Assembly (NCBI GenBank): GCA_905221605.1
Contig: CAJNDS010000078.1
Coordinates: forward strand, 62,001 to 126,000
DNA length: 64,000 nt
Source: Symbiodinium natans
Lineage: Eukaryota > Sar > Dinophyceae > Suessiales > Symbiodiniaceae
Reading direction: 5' to 3'
The notes under the pieces are model-generated. The model searched no databases. It worked only from the letters and a program-made list of their open reading frames with translations, and was not told the DNA's origin. The translations under genes and the position numbers were made by a program. Of this stretch, positions 34,432 through 45,600 are shown piece after piece (position 1 is the stretch's first letter; every line of letters begins with the position of its first letter).

Positions 34432-34626
34432 GTCATGCAGGCCCAGCCGCAGGTCAACGTGTCAGCTTCTTGGTTCAATTCAGAGACCACGGATGCTGCC
34501 TCTGAGGTCCTAGGATCCCCGTAGCTTTGAGTAGGAGATGGAAAACCATCTCAGGTGAACGTCGGCGGTGCCCCTGTCATCTCGGGGCAAGCGCCGCAAT
34601 ATCCCCCAGGACCATGGCAGGCAAAG
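34432..34626 (+). CDS. Two short exons of a Gln/Pro-rich unidentified protein
   Basis: Exon 34432-34452 is only 21 bp (VMQAQPQ), between CAACAG and a GTCAAC donor. Exon 34555-34626 (24 codons, VNVGGAPVISGQAPQYPPGP then WQAK) lies between CTCAG and GTTGAG. Both are phase 0 and could follow 32647 directly. Low-complexity sequence prevents family assignment. Confidence 0.45.
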
Positions 34627-35083
34627 GTTGAGGGAGGGACACGGGGGGTTCGGGGGGGGGGGGGGGCCGGGCCGGGGGACTCGGTTGGGGACATGGGACT
34701 TCGGTTTTCAGCTCTTGGGATAAAAAAACCATTTGTGTTCAGACTCGGGTTCCAGGCCGCGTGATGTCTTTCCAGGCCTGTCAACCCTAAATCCTAGCCT
34801 AAGCCCGGTCAACCTCGTTGAAAGTTCAGCGCCAGAGACGCCCACACCCCGGAACCTTTAAATCTCGACCTCAGAAACCCCAAATGCGCGCGCACAAAAG
34901 CATCCAACAGCCCCGGAGGCCAGTCTCTTCGGCTGCTGTGCAAACCCGTGCCGAGCTCTCTTCTATCTCTGCTGCCCGTGGCCCGGATGCAATGACCATC
35001 ACGGCCTGACCCGCCTAGCCGCCTGAGCCTTAAACTGGCTCAATGGCTCAGGGCTTCAGTACCTTCGTACCTATCATTCCCAG

Positions 35084-35384
35084 GGCAGGTCCTCTGCCCT
35101 CACATGTCTTGACAGCCCGCAAACACTCGGAGTCCCAGTACTCGGACCAGTACTCCGACTCAGATGGGTATGCAGCTACGAGGGGGTCTTGGGGGAAACG
35201 TTTTCATGAATTCTCATTGGGAGGTTTAGAGCCCACGAAGTCTGACAAACTCACTGCCCCTTCAAGACCCTATACCATGACTTCCGCTGCTAAGCTCTCC
35301 AGGTGTGTGGTGACCTTCGAGATGATCGAGCGCACTGCCCCATTTGAGCTCGCCGGGCTGGGCATCGAGATCAAGAAGGACTTG
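35084..35384 (+). CDS. Two phase-matched exons of an unidentified gene
   Basis: Exon 35084-35167 reads AGPLPSHVLTARKHSESQYS then DQYSDSD and ends two bases into a codon at a GT donor. Exon 35303-35384 completes it and reads CVVTFEMIERTAPFELAGLG then IEIKKDL before a GT donor. The phase match and the clean borders (CTCTCCAG, GTTTTT) make both likely real. No domain recognised. Confidence 0.55.
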
Positions 35385-35794
35385 GTTTTTTTTTTGGGTT
35401 CGGTGTCTCCAAGATGCAGATGCTTCAAGCTTTCAGTGGCGACCATTCAGTGTGGCCCATCCGTTTTCGAAGCCTCAGGGGGCTTTAACAGTTTGAAGGT
35501 TTAAAGGTTTACAGTTTGGGGTGAAGGCAATGGAGGCACAGACAGCGCGCGTGCGCCTTGCCCGACAATGAGACGGAACTTGGTTGTCAGGGCTGTTTCC
35601 GTTTGGAGTTTTGAAGGTTCGGGGGCAGTTGTGTTTTTTTGGGATCTTCGGAGTTCAGGGTGTTGAGAGTGGGAGGTTGCGGGTCTTGACGTGCTTCGAG
35701 GAGTTTGCGCTCCCCTACACCTTGGCGATGTACTTGATTGGAGGAGGCACGGGGGGGGGGGGGGGCATTCTGAGAAGTACTGGCTGTCTCACAG

Positions 35795-35883
35795 GCCTTT
35801 CACAGCCCCGCAGCATTTGCAGAACAATTTCTTGCTGTTCGGTGCTGCCCTTCTATCCAAAACAGTTCAAATGTTTAACCAAG
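35795..35883 (+). CDS. Exon of an unidentified gene
   Basis: After CTCACAG it reads PFTAPQHLQNNFLLFGAALL then SKTVQMFNQ, ending at a GT donor. A further coding-like run (HEFLELRGPGPFSEP) follows TTACAG at 35997. The phase between the two is not compatible, so an exon may be missing or they belong to different genes. Confidence 0.4.
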
Positions 35884-36222
35884 GTTTTCCACAGGTTTGG
35901 AGGTTTGGAGCGTTGGGGCCCAGTTTGGGGCTTTGCTCGGGTTGACGATCTCGGTGTCAGCATCGTGATTCTGATGCCGTAGCTGTTTGGTTACAGGCAC
36001 GAGTTCCTAGAGCTTCGAGGGCCAGGACCTTTTTCCGAACCCACTCCGCGATCCAACGGAGCTGCGCAAGGATTACACAGGGTGTCACACCGGGACTTGG
36101 CGACTTTCCACAACGCTGGAGTCTGCTTTCGGTTTACGTTCAGCTTTTTGTTGAAGTATCACGAGCAGTGCACTTGCGTGTCGAGAAGACCCCAAAGGTC
36201 TAGAGTCTGCAAACCCGCAACA

Positions 36223-37170
36223 TGACAAGGCACGGCCGGTACGCTCTTGTTCATCCTGAGTATCCTGGTGTGGACCTCAGTTCTTCGCTGAGGGATGGCT
36301 CGACAATGTTGTTCCTGTCTGAATGAAAGCCTTTTTTTGGCACTTTGCCGCGCGTTGGCGCGGGCTGGTTTGTAGGTCCCACTGCGAGAGTGCTGCCCCA
36401 CAAAACGTCTCACCGGACCGTCAGTTTGTCTACGAGAGCTCATTTGTGCATACATGCCAGCAGTAAGTCGAGTGTTGTGGAGGCAGTGCCTGCTGTCGCG
36501 ACCCGTGTAAACTATGTGGGCTGACCCCCTGCACCGGCTCGAGACCTCTGAATCCCCAACCCAACGACGCTGAACGGTTCAACCAAAGTCAACCAAAGAC
36601 ACCCGAAGTACGTTCAATATGCCAGGAGGATCCCTGAGACATTCGCTTCGCCGCTTCGCAATCCGTTACCCATGTGCAGGTGTTCCTGGGAATCAAGGCT
36701 AAGCGGCTTGGCAGAGCAAGACCTGGGAATCCTGTCGATGCTGTTTTGCTGCAGCACCACCATCCCTGAGCAGCCTGAGCCCCTCGTGACCTGAACCCTA
36801 AGCCCCTCGTGGCCTAAAGACTTCTCTTGGTTTCATGGGTTTTGTGGCTGCGACCTTCGGATGTTCTGGAGATGGTTTCGGGCTCGAGCAATCAAAGCAC
36901 TTTGCTGAGTGCCCTCTCGCCTTCAGGGTTGAACCGTTCTGTTGCCGCCCCCTCGGCCCCTCGGCCCCTCGGCCCCTCGGCCCCTCAGCCTGGGTAGGTC
37001 CAAAACTCTGACCCCAACGGGTCAAACCCACAATCCCCACAGTATGCCAAGTACGCTCTGCGCGCCCTGACTGTCCAAACAGGCCCGAACATGTGGATCT
37101 GAACGGCGTAAATCCGCAGGCCCTCAAAACCCTGCAAAGCCATACACCATCATACATCCCAAGCACCCAG
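36223..37170. other. Unassigned DNA with a short GC minisatellite
   Basis: Contains about five units of CCCCTCGG(C) at 36944-36989. A possible exon after GTGCAG at about 36680 reads VFLGIKAKRLGRARPGNPVD but runs to a stop and is unplaced. Confidence 0.3.
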
Positions 37171-37237
37171 GTACCGGATCACAGAGAGCTTGCCGAAATC
37201 GTTGATCAAAGCGGTTTGCTGCATCTGCTGCTACCAG
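37171..37237 (+). CDS. Exon of an unidentified gene
   Basis: Between CACCCAG and GTGCAG the frame reads VPDHRELAEIVDQSGLLHLL then LP. It is coding-like (amphipathic) and of unknown family. The frame stays open past the donor, so the true end may be later. Confidence 0.4.
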
Positions 37238-37560
37238 GTGCAGGCAGGGCCTCTGTCAAAGAGAGGGTCCTTGCAAGGTTTGCCTCTGGCATCTCAGACC
37301 CTTCTTAGAGGCCCCAATGCCTGGGTCCCGGGCAAGGTGGGCATAAGCTCCAAAAACCCAAAGAAGTGACGCAAGCGTGAACGGGCCTCGTTTTGGTAAG
37401 GCCCTTATGGGTGCCAGTTCAATTGCACAAGAATGGTCGTTGCTCATCCAAAGATCCCAATTACCTGCCAGATCCTGCGTCACGCCGATGCTGTTGAGGG
37501 GCTTGTGGGTGCACCGGTGGGGGTGTACGGATGCTTGGATGCCTTTAGTGATCCCTGCAG

Positions 37561-37741
37561 CCGGTGAACCCCACATACCATGGAGATCTTCATGTTCTAA
37601 TGCATGCTGGGCTTCGAGTTGTGTGGATCCGCTGCCACCCTCAGAGCAAGGATGAGATGATGGAAAGGATGTGGTGGGCAGCAAGCGGCCGAATGCGTGC
37701 AAGCTCAGAGTGCATCGTGTCACAGTGGGTCACTTTGCAAG
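37561..37741 (+). CDS. Exon of an unidentified gene
   Basis: A 181-bp exon-like segment from CCCTGCAG to a GT donor at 37742. It reads PVNPTYHGDLHVLMHAGLRV, VWIRCHPQSKDEMMERMWWA and on to CIVSQWVTLQ. It has the strongest coding character in this stretch, but I do not recognise the family. Confidence 0.5.
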
Positions 37742-38747
37742 GTTCTACACTGTGCTGCTTTGACAAAGATTGAATTTGGGACAGCACCTTTTCGCCCCGA
37801 CCCGTGTTTCAGGATCGCAAGTTCAGGAGGGGGGGGGGGGGTTCTTGCCATAACCGTTCTGGGAGCACCTTCGCCACCGAGTTCCGCCCAGATCAGGGCT
37901 CCATGGGCTCCATGGGCTCCATGGGCTCCGTGTGGAGAAGCGCGCCGTGGTTAGGGCCTGCGAGGTGTGTGGCCATCGTAGTCATGGTAGTCATCAAATG
38001 CATCTCCCAGAGTCACTCTTTCATCAGAGGCAGAGCTGTGTAGCTGTGCTGATGACGAGGTAGACTGTACTGTGCAAGATGTAGCCGAGTCACCCTCAGC
38101 CCCGACGCTCCCAGGTTCGACCTCTGAGCGACACCACTGAAAAGACATGGGGGTTGCCTCGATCATCGGATGGACTCCATGAGAGTCATGTAAAGCACGT
38201 ATCCCAGGAGAAGCATCAAATTGAAAACTGCTGACTGACTGGCAGCCCCAGATTCCAAGTATCTTGATGGTCATTCTGAAAGAAGCTCCTCATGTGCTGT
38301 TTCTGGGGATCTAGTTTATCATCCACAACTCAAGAGCCCTAACCTTCCCTCTCCTCCTGTTTAGCCTTGTGATCCTGGTGTTTGCAGTTTAGAATCTTGC
38401 GCTTGCTATCGCTAGCTTGTAGAGCTCTTACGGCAACTAGAGTTTCCTGCCAGCATGTGGTTGACATCACCACTGTTGCGCCGTGCGTTTCACTTCGCCG
38501 CTTTGACATATGAGTGGCAGCAAAACTAAACGACCAGACTGTGTTAGGACTGTCTGTGCAATGCCCACCGACTGCATGTGAAACATCTGCTCAAGATTAT
38601 GAATTTCGGGCAGGGCCCTTTGAAGAGGTTTGTTTAGTACTGACCTCAGCAATGTAGAGCTTAATCGAAACTGTTCAACCATCTGCAGCCGTCCTTTTCG
38701 CATCCATGAAGCCCAAACCCTAAAGCTTCCAATTTTCCCTCCTCCAG
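37742..38747. other. Unassigned DNA
   Basis: Includes (GGGCTCCAT)n at about 37895-37930 and a G run at 37830. No exon recognised. Confidence 0.3.
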
Positions 38748-38816
38748 GAGCTGCGCCGAACCGAGCCCTCCCAAGCCTCCCGACGCTTCGCCGCCGCGCG
38801 ATGGGCACGCCTGGAG
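38748..38816 (+). CDS. Exon-like segment upstream of the PPR gene
   Basis: A 69-bp phase 0 segment between CCTCCAG and GTGAGG reads ELRRTEPSQASRRFAAARWA then RLE. It is basic and could be part of an organelle-targeting or linker region of the PPR gene, or belong to the preceding gene. Confidence 0.45.
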
Positions 38817-39484
38817 GTGAGGTTTTCCTTTGCAATTTCAATTTTTGTATCTTTCACACACATATACATCCACACACTTATATGTCTTATGTACATATTA
38901 GTCTGTTGTTCTGTTCTATTCTTCGCATTGATATATATATATATATCTTTGGGGCTAGTGAGAACACCCTCGGGGCATGCTGGAGGAGTATGTTTTTTTT
39001 TTGTTTCGGGGGGGGGGTGGGTGGGTGCGGTTTAGGGTCGCAGCATGTTGCGGGTTTCAGGATGCCCGGAATACTCAGGAGAGCGTGGGGGTTATGGCTA
39101 TGGCTTGAAGTTCTCAAGTCTTCTCGAGTCTTCTCTGCCTGGCCCAGGTGGACCAGGTGGCGTCACCGGGCCGAGTTGGGTGGTTCGAGGATGCGGGCTT
39201 TATGGGGCTTCGGGCCGGGTGCTTGTTGGCATCAGGTTATATGAGGGCGTGGGTGTTGTTTCCTAGCTTGCTCGGGGGTGCATGGATGTGGATATTCCTT
39301 TTCTCTTGGCTAGAGAAGAAAGCGGAAGTTGCACGGGGTTCGGGTTTCAGGAAATTCCGAAATCACAAAACCATTTGGGGCCGCAAGTGCTTGGAGGCCT
39401 GGGGGTTGAATTGTGAGTTTGCTCGCCTGTTCCCAAAAAGCCCCGCCAAGCCACTACCCAAACTACCCAAACTACCCAATGCAG

Positions 39485-39630
39485 ATCCGCGGGGTTAGGT
39501 ATGGCGTCCTGGTCAGCGTGTGCGCCCGTGGCCATTTTTGGGAGGAGGCCCTCCACTGGCTGGAAGCTGGAGCTCGCACTAGCGGGGGCATCGGAGTTCG
39601 CAGCATTCTTGCAGCCTCGATATTGCAGAA
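39485..39630 (+). CDS. PPR exon
   Basis: After ATGCAG it reads VRYGVLVSVCARGHFWEEAL then HWLEAG and later GVRSILAAS, a degenerate PPR motif followed by the start of the next. The donor GTAATG at 39631 leaves two bases that 39954 completes. Confidence 0.75.
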
Positions 39631-42600
39631 GTAATGCAGGTTGAGGGTGTGGAGAGAGAAACTTCTTCTGACATGCTGAGGTGTGGGGAAGTGATGACAC
39701 CCAAAAGGCATCAAAGAAGACTCCCCCTCTTTTTGTTTTGTTCTTCTCCTTTCTTGTCCAAGGCGGATCTTGCAGCCCAGGGCCTCCGCTCGGAGCCTCG
39801 GCCCAGTTGGCCCAGTTGTTGGCCCAGTTGGGTTGGCCCAGTTGTTAGCCCAGTTGGGTTGGCTCATTTGCAGACTCTTTAAAGAGACCTGGTAGCAGAG
39901 CATCGATGCGCTCTCAATTTCAGGATGTCTTGAGCCTGCCTGCTTCCTTAAAGCTACGCTACACATCAAGCCCTGGCCTGGTTCCACCAGTGGCTGGTAG
40001 ATGAGGCAGGTAAAGTGATCGAGCTGTGTCCTGACTCGAAGACAACGAGGATACGATTATCTTCAACTCCGCCATCACGGCATGCGGGAAAGGGAGGCAA
40101 TGGCAACTTGCACTCTGCTTGCTTGAGTACCTTTGCCAGCAGTTTGACCCGGGGTTTTATGGGGAAGGGGGGGGAAGCGGGGAGGAGGAGCGTTTAATCT
40201 TGATTCGGCCTTGAAGGGCTTGGGGTGGAGAGGCTTGCAAAGAAAAGGGGAATGAGGGAGTTTAGGCTGTTGGTGTATTTATTTGTTGTTTTTTTTGAAC
40301 GGGTTTCTGGGGGTCCAGCAGTTTCAAGATGCCAAAAGAATTGGTCGGCAGCTTGACATCGGGGTTGATCAGCGCTCGAAGAATGGGAGGGCATGATGTG
40401 CCCGAAGTCCTGAAGTCTTCCCCCCTCACAAAGTGACTCTCTCGCAGAGGGATAAACCGAAGCCCTGAACCTTCACACTGAAGTACGGGACGAGCAAGCC
40501 CGTCCCGCCACAACTTCGAAGATGCTCTCAAGGGACATGCAGAGGGAGCTGTACGAGGCACGCGGTCGCAAGATGCTCTCTTTTCTGCACGAACTTGCGT
40601 GGGTGCAGGACTTCGGACCTCAGGTGTTTAGGTGGTTCAGGGCTCGGAGCTTCGCTCCCATATCTCAAGATCCCTCAGATGGACGTCATTTCCTTCAATG
40701 CGGCTATCAGTGCGTGCGAGACACCAAGCTGGAAACAGGATGTCATCACAAGTTGATGCCTGAAGCATAACATGCCAGAGCAGGTATTTGCGTGTTGGAC
40801 TGATTTCACTGTTTTTGCCGTTTGCTGTATGGTCATGGCTGTAGTAGCTAGCGCCTGAGAAGCTTTCTGCACCCTGTTTCATGGATTTTGTACGAGGAAC
40901 TTTGTTTAGAACTGATTGAGCATTGCAGTGTGAACATGAAGAGCAACTTTGTGGAAGAGAGCGTTGAACGTTCAAGAAGTAGAATGCTTTGACACGCAAG
41001 TTCCTTGACAAGTATGCAGTGACCATTGCTACAGAAATGTCGGTGCTTGCAAAGTGAAGAAAGTTTCGACACGATTCTTGCAGAACGACGAAGAAGGATG
41101 GACTGTTTAATCTTCAGTTTTGTCCACAACAGTCTGTGAAAACATGGAACGCATCAGTACGCAAGAAGCAACAAACATATGCAGCGTCCGAACAGTTTGG
41201 AATTTGTCGCCACATGTTCCGCTAGAAGAAAACCGAACACACCACAAGTTCTTCTGGTTGAAGTGAAAGGACAAATTGTATCGTGAGCTTGAAACCTGTC
41301 TCCCTGTACACTGAATATGCTTCCTTGTGAATGTGAAGCTCTTCCCTACGAACTGTTTTCAACCACATGCGGACGAAAGCATGTATGATGCGAGAAACCT
41401 GTCGCACCACAAAACAGGACATAAATATTCCGAGCTAGCATCTCTATCTTCCGATTGCACGTGGAAATGCTCCAAGTGGATTTCCGATGCATATACTCTT
41501 GCATTCCGATACATGGCGCTCGGATACCTGCCGTGTTCCACCCTCAATAGGAGGATGCTTAGTGTCTCAACAGACCCCTTCACACAGAAGTAGTTGTAAC
41601 ATGTCGTACAGTTGCAATAAATCTCCTTTGCGTCAAGTCTAACTGCGTATCGTATGCTTCTTCTCAGCCTGTCAAGACTGCATACATGTCGGTAGAGCGG
41701 TGATGAGCCAACTCAGCGGTACAAATTCACAGGATGTGGGCAACCCAAGCAACATACCTTCAAAGAAAAGTGCATAAACAAAACTACAAGACAACATCCT
41801 AGACCCTACTGTTTGAACATTTCATTGATGCATCGGTACCATGAGGACTTTACATTCAAATGCAAAACAGACAGACAGCAACATCGACCGTGAAGACGCT
41901 TATTTGGATGAAGACGATGAAGTCTTTCGCAGAACTGCAAGACTTAGCAGTGCCAGAACCGGTCGATTTGTAGCCTGCAGACAGCATGAATCAAGAGACC
42001 GAGGGTCCAAACTCTACGCTTTTTGCTCGGATCGCCAAGCCAAGGAAGTGCGATCACTGGCAAGAAGCTCTGAGGTTGCTGGAGGCGCAAAGTTTCGACG
42101 ACATGATGTTGGGCACCTGGAGCCCTCGAACACGTAAGACCCCGCACTCCCGCACTGCGCCACGGTCTCGCGCGCTGCAGCACGCCCAGACCCGCGCATA
42201 GGAAAGAAGGGAAGCCAACTGCATGCTCTGCATGCTCGCAGGTTTGTCGATGTCGCAGTTATCATGAGAATCCTGAGAGGTGCTGCCAGAGAAGCGGCTT
42301 GTGGGCAATGACACAACGCAGCTGGTCTTATCGTGGTGGGTATGTCCTCAGGGGATGATTTCCATGAGCGCTGCAGCAGCACAAGGTTGTCTGGATGTCC
42401 TGACATTTGCTGCTACCATTGAATACTGGGAGGTCAGAGCTGCCAACATCAATCCCCAAACCTCTCAATCTCAACTGAGTCTTGAGCATCTCGCAGTCTT
42501 CTGCCGATGGGGCGACAAAGTGAGGTCAGAGCTCCCCCTTTGCCTCTTTGCCTGCCGCCCGTTTAATGTCAGAGCCCCGCACGCCGCCATCTGCAAGGTA

Positions 42601-45600
42601 CAGCGCCGCAATCAGTGCATGTGCAGGGGCCGGGCGCTGGCAAGAGGCGGCACATGAAACCAAGAAAGACTGTCAACCCAACTGAGCCCAACCTCAAAAG
42701 GCCCTAATCCTTCTGCTGACCGAGGGCTGGTGCAGCTCAACCGCTAAGAATCCAAGCCTTAAAGCCTAAAATTCCAGAGCAATCCTTAAGCCTGTGCCTG
42801 CGGAGACAAGAGGCTCAGCATCTCTTGGAAAGCTTGGATGCTGAGATTGTCGAGCCGAGCGTGTGCTGCAGCTGCACTGGTACCCTTCAAACTCAACCAA
42901 ACTTTTAATCATGGGGGAAGATTCCTTGAGGTTGTGAGCTCTTTACTTCATTTAGCTTTGCCCAGCCCTCTGGAGTTACACTTGGACGGGATCCTTGCTT
43001 TGTGCGGCAGTCAGCAGGCCCCCGAGACAACTCCTCAGTTTACAACGAATAGTAGTAGAGGCTCTCGCGCATCAGCTTAATTGTGCGGCACATCTGCACC
43101 CAGCACCGAGGATTGCTTTCAACGCCGCCATCACGGCATGCGAACGCGGGCAGCACTGGTCGCAGGCCTCAAGCGAAACGAGACGCCAGAGATCTGACTG
43201 TCCCATGCGTGGTCCACTCCGGCACGGGCAGGCGGTTTCGATGCCATCTCGCATTCCGGCACGACCCGGACCAACAAATGCCCCAAACCTCAGAATTTCA
43301 TGCCCGGCATTGTGCATTGAAGGTCCCGGCTCGTCCTGCAAAAACTCGGGGTCCCTCGGATGCCTGTCCTGAACCGCTCGACAGCACCTTAAACAGCCTT
43401 AAACACCTGTGTGCATCTACCACCTCCGGCCACCTCCACACCCTAAACCGTCAACAGGCCCTGTTTCTACTGGACGAGCTGGGGCAAAGATCGATGCAGC
43501 CCTCTGCAGCTTGGGCGGTGATTCGATAGCTGTTTAGGCGCGATGTCAGTCTTGGTGGCTCCCTAGCAAACGCTACTTGATTGGCAGTTCTTCGAGGGCA
43601 TGTCTGGCCTCAGGACAGACTTCTCTGAAACATTGTTGTCAGGTGCTCACATGTAGTGCCATGCCTGTTAGGGGCCAGGGCATATCAATTTCATTGAACA
43701 ACATTAGATATCAGAGGGTCGCCGAGGGGTGCCTTGATGTAAACTCGCCAATGCCCAGGTAGTTACGTACAGCGCCGCTCTCACTGCATGCGAAAGGGCC
43801 GGGCGCTGGGCTGTTGCTCTGCACCTGCTTGATGAGATGCAGCAGAAGGCGCTGCGGCAAATGCTTCTATGTTCGCATGCTCCCAAGATTCGCTGAGTGT
43901 TGCGAAGAACGCCCAAAAAACCCTTAACCCGAAGCCTGAGCATGCCTAAACCCGCACCATCTACCCGTAAACAGCTCAAGCCCTGCGCAGGCTTGCGACC
44001 CCAATATCATCACCCAGAATGCGGCGGCTCGCCCAATCCAGCTTGTGCCTTTGAGGGAAGGTTCCTGCGCAGTAAAGCTTAGGGTCTCGGGATCTGTCGA
44101 GGAGGCATCCATAGGACCACGAACACGTGAACCGTACAACGTGCTGACCTTGACGGCCTGAAGTAAAGCGCCTGTAACCCCTAACCGCCCTAACCCTGTT
44201 TCCACAGTTTGGAGAGCTCCTGGCCAAAGCAGGCCATCAGCGCGCTGGGCAAGAGCGAAGAATGGGAGCGGGCACTGCAGACCGGACAGCATGTAACCAC
44301 AGAGCTGTTGCCTCTGCATTCAGATGAACACCTTCAGTTGTTGGTCCGAGGCACCTGTTTGGGAATCTCACGGCCTGGAATCTGCAGCCGAACCTCATCT
44401 CGTGCCCCGACTCGCCTCTCCCTTCCACCACATTTTGTCAGCTCACGCGAGGTACAACGCAGCCATCGACGCATGCGAGAACGGCGCCCAGTGGATGCCC
44501 TGCCAGACTGGCTTAACCGTTATTTGCAATCTTGGCTTTTTTCCGCAGGTTGGATTGCCTCACCATTTCTCGCATCTTCCACTCCGCTACATTACATAGT
44601 GCCCGTGGGGTACTTTGCTGACATGATGGTCTTCCATGCAAGCTAGATATTGGGCATGTTTGTCAGTGTAGGAGCATTGAAGCTGAGTCCATACACCTTC
44701 TCATCGAAGATTCCGGGCCATAGAATCCAGAATCAGCGTAGATCCCGCATCAACCTCACCAACACCAAGCCACTCTCGTCAGCTCAGGTGAACTTAGTGC
44801 GGCTGTTGATAAGGAAGGATCTCTTTCAATCCAGCAGAGTCCTTTGTCAATAGCATTGAATGGCCATCAGCTCTGAGAAGTTCAAGGAGTGAGAGCACCT
44901 TCTTACGTTTGTTGTGTTTGTAGGGCGCTGTCGTGGGCAGGGCGAGCTTTGTGATTCGGCTCAGATGCCTCAGACCTTCTGAAAGGCCCTGTAATGTCCT
45001 GTCTTCATTTCTGTTCTCCTCCGCTCCTGTCTCTTAGGAGAGAGGCCGTCGCATTGCTCAATGAGGCCGATGCCAGGACCGGTGATCTAGCAGTGAAGCC
45101 AAACGAAACACGCGGCTGTGGGCTCTACTCTTGCACATGGTGTCGTTTAGGACCGCCATGAAGTACACAAAATCTGTCAAGACCATGAAGATTGAGATTC
45201 TAGACCAGAAGACAGCGAAATCAGTAGCTTCTTGAACAGAATGAGTTCGAACCTTTAAAGATCGGGATTCATAGAGATTTCATGAGGAAGGTTTGATTTA
45301 CTTGGCAGTTTCGTCAGGTTTCGAGTTAGGGGATGTTTCGCAGGTGGGTGAAGCATGATTGCATGTACCTCACCAGATACAAGCCGCCAGGAACAAGGGC
45401 TAAAGGTTGGGAAGTGTAGGGGGGGGATACAGGGCTAAGGGGCTTGGGGGATAAGCTAGCCTGTCCTCATAGCTGATCAAGAATGGCCCGGCACCCTTGA
45501 AACACGCCCCAGGAGCCTCCGCCCCAACGTCATCAGCATAAGCTCAGCGATCAGCGCCTGCGAGAAGGGCCAGGCCAGGGCCCCCGAAGCTCCAAAATCC

